Origin: Polyodon spathula
Lineage: Eukaryota; Chordata; Actinopteri; Acipenseriformes; Polyodontidae
DNA: 64,000 nucleotides
Assembly (NCBI RefSeq): GCF_017654505.1
Contig: NC_054553.1
Span: 3,020,001-3,084,000 of the forward strand
Reading direction: 5' to 3'
Positions within the stretch are counted from its first letter, which is position 1, and every line of letters begins with the position of its first letter. Position numbers and translations under genes: made by a program. A model generated the notes under the pieces. That model saw nothing but the letters and a program-made list of their open reading frames with translations, ran no database searches and was not told the DNA's origin. Shown in pieces: positions 56,014-64,000 of this stretch.

Positions 56014-57470
56014 ATTCTAAATCAAAACAAGCTTATATCTCAGATGAAACATTTTATAATATAATTAGCTTTTTTATGTGTGGTATTTGTTGAGAGGTTT
56101 GGGGAGGGGGGGGGGGGGGGCTATGTGTCCCATGTCCCATATTTACTAAGCTTTCTTGAGATGATGTGCTTACTTTTCCTTAAAACTTTTCTTGAAACTT
56201 AGAAACATGGTATTTCATTGCCTTCTTGAACTGTAGACAGGTCTCGGAGGGGAGGGTCACAGCATGGTCACTGGACAAGCTGCTGCTTTCAGACTTGAAC
56301 GTTAGGCTGATGCCGTCTCAGTCATGAAAACTGTTCAATTTGCTCTTTGTTTTTTTGTTTTTCCTTGGGTCACTTTATTCCAAGCCCTCCTAGTGGTAGC
56401 AACAGAATGAAATCTCCTTTCAACATCTTCCCAAGTTTTTGACAGTGGGTCACTTTGAGTTCACTAAACTTCCACACACCAATAACTTGGGCAACTCCAA
56501 CGCCCAAGACCACATGGCAGTTAAAGACTTATCTAGTGGCTTTAAGGCTATGTGAGAGTGAAAGCATGGCTGGAAATGAACAGGGCATTGTGCAACCGTC
56601 ATTTTATATCACTAGACTCTCCAAGAGGACTTTCTTGTTATGTCCCTTCCTAGGCTACATAATCTTTCAGCTCTAATATGCACTTCTGAAGGTCGGGTAT
56701 GTGGTTCATGGCACACTTCAGTTCCTCACCTTACACCAGTAATCCCTGAAAGCTTTAAAAGGAATGGGTCTTGGGGTGCTCCTGTGTGCTTTCTTTGGTA
56801 TTGAAGCCTGTGGTTCAACTGGGCAAAGGCTGATGCCAGGGTCAATACAGGGACAGCTCTAGCTTTAAAAAGGTATATACAAAATGGCTACCAATCAACT
56901 CACTTTTAACCTAACTCTTAGATTTCCAAACATCAAACTCAGTCACACTGCATTGCCAATAAGAGTTAGCCCTTATTACAAGTTGAGAACAACATATTTG
57001 TATAGTAATGTTGCAGTTTACCATGCTTTTCCCATTCTTGAATATGCACTTACTGCTCTTTTATATAGTTTCCTTGTTCTTACCTTGCTTTATTATATTT
57101 CCCAGTGATTCACTATGCTTGCCTATCATTTATAATGCTTTACAACACATGGCTTTGCTTAAGTACAGTTTACCACACTACATTGTGAGGGCTGAATCAG
57201 GCATGCCTTGTTATAAAAGCATTCTGCCTCTCGTATGAAAGAAGGCAGATTTGTATTCTTTATTATATCAAAATGAAGTATAGCACAGATAGAAAACGTA
57301 ACATGATATACTTACACACGCAGTGCCCCTAAAAGGATATATACAGTATAGAGGTGATACATAACATACCGTACCTGCAACTTTAAATACTGAATTATGC
57401 ATCAGTACCATTCTTTTTCTTTTCCAGAAAAAAAAAAAAAAACCTGGACCAAATTAGCCTGCCAAAATAT

Positions 57471-57471
<1 letters not shown>

Positions 57472-57501
<30 letters not shown>
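57472..57501. repeat. T homopolymer
   Basis: About 30 T. An A-run of about 15 lies at 57428-57442, inverted to it. Other homopolymers in the window: T at 24483-24505, C at 33110-33122, G at 56106-56120. Confidence 0.9.
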
Positions 57502-57504
<3 letters not shown>

Positions 57505-59154
57505 GATTCAAATATTGAATAGTTCTTGAGAGTGTTAAATGTGTCTTAACAACCCTTCCAAATATGTTGCATTTAAAATTAAAATGTTCCAATGATTTCC
57601 ACAAATTACCATAATTGTGTTTTTTACTTTTGCACCTGTTGTTTCCCCACAGCAAAGATGGCATCGGGAACACAAGAGCACAAGAGGTGTGAGTGGGCTG
57701 AGGTGTGCAGCTTCATCAGCCTGTGTCAGGGCAGTACTGTTTTAATGCTCCACTCCAGGGTAAAGGCAGGAGTACTCAGTAATACTCAGCACTATAAAAT
57801 AAAACATGACCTTTTTAAAATATGTTGTTTCAAACATGCTTTGAGATGTTGAAATGCACGTTTGAAAATGACCACAACAGAGGCATCACCGGGAATGTAC
57901 TGCAGAACTCAGTGACTGAAACCGCTTATTTCTTCTTGTCATAAAGAACTTGAATCTGCTGGCTGGGTCGAGAAGGCTGCTTCTGCATGAACCAGACCAT
58001 CAGGATCATGCTTTAATCTGCAGGAATGTTTGCTTATAAAATGAATTGAACTCAATGACTTAGAAACAGTGCAGGCATACATTTGAATAATGACTACTAT
58101 AATGACTAAAATGACTACCATACTGTAAATGCTTCCCTAACTGTATATCTATACCTCAATCAGTCGTAAGATGTATGCACATCCATTTTGGTGTATTTAG
58201 AAAAATCTTTATTTGGTGGAAGCACAGAAAGAGATCTTCATGCCTGTGGTAACATTCTTTTTCCGCTAGCATACGTCATCAGGTCTGTAACTAATACTCC
58301 CGTTTTAATACAGAAAAGAGAAATGATTCTTTATTTTGCGTTACATTTTTGATGCACGGCAGCAGACTGCAGAATGTGCCGGCCAAGCAGCCATCTGCGG
58401 GTGTGGAGGAAATCTGGAGAATCCAATAAAAGGGAGAGGGGATACATGCCATTAGCTAAGTGACAGGATGAAGAATGAGACACTGTGTAGGGACAGCACA
58501 GGCAAGGACTAATAGAAATCAGCTAAAGGTAAAGAAACTAAATCTTGACCATTAGTATTTTCACAGGCAAAAGCAAAGGATTTTATTTTTTTTCATCATC
58601 GTGTTTGCTATTGCTTGCTTGCACCAGACACTTTCAGCTCATTCTTAACCAGCTGGCTTTGATCTTTCTAGGCTTTAAACAGATTGTGGATATGGTTTTG
58701 CTGCAGGACACTGATTAAAAAACAACCAACCTTTTTAAAAAATGGATTTAAAATAAAGTCTAGCTACTATGCCCCAAGACTCCAGAATTAATGGCCTTAG
58801 CTTTTTGTTTACCCCTGTTTGCTAACTCTTTGTCGTTAAAGTGGTTTAAGATTCTGCCAGAAAAGGCGTTATAGAAATAGAAGCATGCATTGTATGGTTG
58901 ATTTTAAAAGCACAATATATGGGTCTTTTGTTGCAAAACAAGTCAATTGTCAGCAACAAGGGCCCTATTCTGAAGAAAGGGCCAAGGTAAAGCAAATTAA
59001 AAAGGAATACAATCATTATAACAGCATGAAGCTAGCAAGTAACTGCTGCACCTGGGACAACAACTTAACTGACTGTTCCTGCAAATGCTACTGATATTAT
59101 TACAGATACCACTTCACTTTCCACTTTGCACTTTGTGGGCTTCAAAATTGATTA

Positions 59155-59175
59155 GAGAGAGAGAGAGAGAAAGAA

Positions 59176-59246
<71 letters not shown>
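59155..59246. repeat. (GA)n microsatellite
   Basis: About 45 GA units with AAG and CAG interruptions in the first third. Confidence 0.95.
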
Positions 59247-59247
<1 letters not shown>

Positions 59248-62200
59248 AAACAGATAAGCAGTTGGTGTGTTAAGTGCAATTGGTAGAAGGTTAGATTGTG
59301 CTATTTCTTGGTGATATTAATTGTTGCACTTGTGTTATCGTACTTTTCTGTACTTTATCATAAAACTGCCCTCCAGCCACACTGCTTTACACATGTCTTT
59401 AATATCCAATGCACAATTCTGGTGTCTTTTCAATCTGCGGGTATCAGACTTTGATTTAATAATTCATACAGAACAGTTTCAGTTACCACTGGCTTATGAG
59501 CCTGCTGATCAAGAGCCTAATATAAACGATGTAAGCAATGCAAAGAAATCATGACGAGACGTAGCAGGTGGATCACACAAAACCACAAGTATCAAACTGC
59601 AACAAGCTGCCAAACTTGAAAACTTGAATAATCAAAATCTTACTGAGGGAGATTTCAAGTTTTTGTATGCTACCAAGCCTATGCAAAAATGTTTCTTCCA
59701 TGCTATTAAATCAACAAAGATTATCAATTGTTGTGATTATTTCAACCAAGAAACTGTCCTGAGTCCTTCTAGTCAAAAGACAAAAAAAAGTCATTTTTTT
59801 AGTTTATTCAGCATTGTTCCAACTGTGTACTGCAACACTGTAGAACGTACATTACTGCTGAAACAAACATGTGTTTTAAAACGTCACACACGCAGGTGCT
59901 GTACATTACCCTTTATAGGTGGCTAAAGGAACACTTTTTTAGACAAGCACTGTTTTCATTACAGCAAGCGATCACTTTAATTTTAATAGCCATGTCTTAA
60001 AGGTATTTTCTCCATTCCAGATTGTGTCTTTTGTTTATTAAGTGAAACAAACATCTACATGCATTAACACGGATTTAATAGTTGAGTGGGTATTTCAAGG
60101 CATGTGTGCAATCTTAATGTGCCACATGATCACTACTAATGTTCCTTGTAGCATACAGATGCTTCCATGGCTGTAGTAAGCCTATACGCGCCTAGATTAG
60201 ATCTCTTTCTAAAGTTTAAATGTGATAGTGTCATACGCATAACTGAACATGCTACGTTTAAATGTGGGCCAGCCGCCACACAACGCTCACAGAAACTCTA
60301 CATTTTTTGTTACAGAGGGCCTGTGCTGTCTTATGGGACACAGCCCCATGCATTCCTGCACTGTCTTATTATTTTACTTGGTAATTTAAAAAGTTGTAAG
60401 ACACACCTATCCATTATTGTCCGGTTCAATAGAATAGAAGAAAGAACAAAAATGCAGCACTGATTGGCTGAAACCCTTTACAGCACGGCGCTGCAGAGTC
60501 GTTACCGGCATGAGAAGGGATGCTGGTGTGGTTCAACTGTGCATACCATGTGAAAGGTTTCTGGGGGCGCTCCTGTATGAACTACACCTGTTTTTACAGA
60601 ACGGCAGCATGCTGTTGCAACCTTAAAGTCGATCTGTACACTGTGTGAAAGGAAGAAAACTAGATTGTGTACAGTAATACAGTATGCAGTAATAATGCCA
60701 AATATAACAAGACAACCTACAAATATTTAATCTTGAGTCTCTCAATGCACTGTGTCGTGGCCATTGCACGTCAAGTGCTGCAAAGCATTTAAAGCATGTT
60801 AATGAATGTATTTCTACCTATTAACATGCAGACTGCATAGCTTTAGTGCTGGAAGGGAGGGGCTGCTGGAAACGCTCTTCCTTCTATACCAATCACACGT
60901 TTTTTGCATTTAAAAGAATGGTATGCCCAAGCATCAAATCCAGTGAGCTGCTGCACTATCAGTTCCTGATACAGACTTTTTTTATTTCATCTGTAGCACA
61001 TTTGCACCACTTACAGCAAATAAGGTATTTCTTCTGCCCCCACAGGCAGAGCACTGCAGCGGACAAGTGAAATGTGGATCTCATATACTGCAGAGTGAAA
61101 GCTCTGTCATGGTTATAGGGGTGCTTTCAACTGCGCTCGCCAGAATGTGATGACTGAAAAAAAGGATACAAAATGAATGTAAAAGAGCTGAATAATATAT
61201 TAGGTAGGGTAATGGGCAGTGCTGTGTGATACACTGCCGGCACGGAGTGTGCCCCTTCAGTGCGATGAGAGGAGGACCTGCGGTGCACGGGGTCGCCAGA
61301 TCGCACCCAGCCTTGCATTCGGATAGCTAATGTATTTACCTGCTACACATCCTTTAAATGCACTGAACTGGTTTCTTACTAGTTCTGGATGCTACATTAT
61401 GCTGAAATTGCACTGAGGCAATACAAGACAGAATTTAGTCTGTACAATTCGCTTCAAGGTCATCATTGCACTGCTGCAGAATGTCCTTTTCAACACAATC
61501 AGAAACAAGGCAACACGCGAGAAGAGGGAAGCAGCGAAACAACATACCTCTGCAGTTAGTTAATGAACAAATGAAGTGACTCACAGCTAACAATGAAGGT
61601 TTTGATGTTTACTGTGATAAGACGCCACATCTAAAGAGCAAATATTCATATTTCTTTAATTGCTCAAATAATTTTATTTGAGCATGTTCCAATTTTAGTG
61701 GATTTTTTAAATTTTATTCTATTGACAGGACATTTACTGTATAAGACGTCTGGTGATAAAATTGAATGGAGCACAGATTCCCAATGGGCCGTTTCGATTT
61801 AGCAAAGAGTCTGTCACTGGATTAATTAGATTCTACAATCAGGCCCTATTCTCCCTCGCCTCTTGCTGCATGAGCAACATGCATGAAATTGCAAAGATTC
61901 TTTTATTGACGGCAATGCTTTGCCAGCAAATGCTACTGCTGCTAACCTTGAGTTTACTGTTTCTCTCTCTCTCTCTCTAGCCTTTTTTTTTTTTTTTTTC
62001 AAACAGATCTCTATCCATAAGCATTTGTTGGCTGTAAAGGTGTAGAGCAGCAATTTTTGCAATGCCAGGGAATATGAGATCTGTGTGCTAATGAGCTGAT
62101 TCTGCAGAGGGGGGAGATGTACTGTAGTACAGTACAGGAGGAGAGAAGAAAGATGCAGCACTGTTAGTTCCCTGGGACTGCTCCCTGCAAGCCAATGGCA

Positions 62201-64000
62201 AAGTTAAGGTCTCCAGTATGTCTGAGTCCCTCAGACACTGACTTGTGGGCAGATGATTGTGATGATGATAAAGACCACTGAAGAAGAAACGGCTCAGAAC
62301 TAAGCATAACCTGTTGTGAGGTTAATACCAGGAGAGCTAAGCTATCAGACAGCTCACTGGAGCATTCCATTATGAGCACAATTAAACCTTCTACACAAGA
62401 AGCATGCAAAGCACACCGCATTTATGGTAGAAAATATATTGACGCAGCTATTTGGTATGGGTAAGGCTAACATAATAACATTAAATTAGTCATCTATTCC
62501 AGACTAACTGAACTATACACAATAACGTATTTCTTCCGCCAGTGTTCTTATTATCCGGTACACTTTCATTCCTCACCTTAGAGTTGGTGCTCATGTCTTA
62601 GTCATATTCAAATATGGGTTCCAATAACCAGACATGAAGATACTTGGTGTTATTTCCAAGTCAAATATTTGTCGGTGTGAAAAGCCTTCTATAAAACAGA
62701 TGCATTGCTTTCCTTGCCTTCATATTGCATTTTAATTACTGTAGTCTTTCAATTCAATGTAATATTATTCACACAATGCCAGGACCATCCTGACAGACAG
62801 TGATGTTGTTAAGTATTTACTGGCTGTATAATCCTTTTGTGCATTAGCATTGATAACAGCTTAATTAAATAAAGGGTTTACAACAGCCATAATTAATAAT
62901 TCATAAATTGGTTCTGCCTATGACCAGATAGCCGCTACTCCTTTATTGAATTTAAACAATGCATGTGTAAAACCAAAACACAACCCATGTTCACGGCCCT
63001 ATAGTACATCAAAAGATCTGTTTCTTGCCTCATTAATACAAACAGCTCTTTAATTTTTATTCACTTACCAAAGGAACCTTTTAATCAAGTTTGGTTTTAT
63101 ACAATGTTATAATTGATATAATTATTATTTTTTCTGGACCAATGCTTTTTATACACTAGGTTAATCATTTTAAACCACTTAAATAAGGGGTTCATTCGAT
63201 CAATCTACACCCCAAAGGGAAACAGCTGGATATTGTTAGAGCATTTTACAGCACTAGGAAATCACCCTGGGCTGCATCAAAAATATGTGGTTGAGTTAAG
63301 TAGAGTTGGATCAAATCAACCCCTTAGTTGTGCAGTTGGTATTGTTACATGATGTTAAACATGTAGGAAGGTTACACAGCAGGCAATTACACTTTGCAGA
63401 AAAAAAGTAAGAGAACACAAGGAGTTCAAATGGACAGTCTGCAATACTCAATCAATCATTCCAGCATTCCAGCAACGTCATCATCTTGGCTGCATTGAAA
63501 TCGCTAATCCAATTATTTAGAATTCAAATGGCATGGGCATGTTTCATTGGTGGTGTAGCGATTCCCATACAGATATGATATAGTCCAAAACTGGAGGAGA
63601 CCATTTGAAATTAGCATTAAAATGGGACAAGCCTACACACTGCAATGCTTATTCAATTAAAGCATAGTTCTATTACAGAAGACCACCTTCCACGACCTTG
63701 GTCAAAGGATTCTATTTTTAGCCATGCCAGGTAATAAGCATTTGCATCTTGGTCCTACCAGTTAGCACTAGACAAAGCACTACATTGTAACTCTATGAAA
63801 TGCTCAGCACATTATACCGTTATATAATTATACCATTAAGTAAAGCATTGTAAACTAAGAATAACGACAGATTATACTTACACAATACTACCCGTTATCA
63901 GGTCTGATTTGAATAGCAAAGGCTATCACCAACTCTGAATTAGGCTGTGAGCCATCCAAGCTAATACAATGAGTTTTCATCTGCATGGCAGAAGTATGTA

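Overview
The window is vertebrate genomic DNA and most likely comes from a ray-finned fish. It is AT-rich, with long introns, many simple-sequence tracts and scattered non-LTR retrotransposon remains. One protein-coding gene is visible: an AMPA-type ionotropic glutamate receptor subunit on the minus strand. I call it gria3 (GluA3) because exon 11 encodes the GluA3-type acidic/proline linker and exons 3 to 5 carry GluA3-type sequence. Ten consecutive coding exons, numbered as in mammalian GRIA genes (exons 3 to 12), lie between 47096 and 6013. All have GT-AG splice sites and compatible phases. Their lengths are 240, 188, 54, 162, 168, 105, 108, 207, 374 and 199 bp, which together code for about 601 residues without a stop. 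I did not find exons 1-2 (signal peptide, start of the N-terminal domain) or exons 13 onward (flip/flop cassette, M4, C-tail). They should lie above 64000 and below 1.

Layout, right to left in transcription order. 64000-47097 is part of intron 2, with a 36-bp minisatellite and a short inverted-repeat transposon. Then come exon 3, intron 3 (15 kb, little of note), exon 4, and intron 4. Intron 4 is 11.7 kb and holds two CR1-like LINE 3' ends in opposite orientation, a solo LTR with a 5-bp target duplication, a tRNA-like SINE head and a Helitron-like 3' end. Exons 5 to 10 are closely spaced. Intron 10 carries a dead L2-type LINE, and exons 11 and 12 follow. The rest (6012-1) is part of intron 12.

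The exons build the upper N-terminal domain (3-8), the ligand-binding S1 lobe (9-11), M1, the pore loop and its linker (11), then M3 and the start of S2 (12). The Q/R site is encoded as unedited glutamine (CAG). Accessory content is ordinary repeat DNA. I found no convincing second gene, RNA gene or new molecular system. The most distinctive structures are the 14-copy 36-bp tandem array with a five-unit higher-order pattern, the solo LTR, a perfect 16-bp inverted repeat just upstream of exon 6, and three self-complementary microsatellites, one filling a third of a 372-bp intron.
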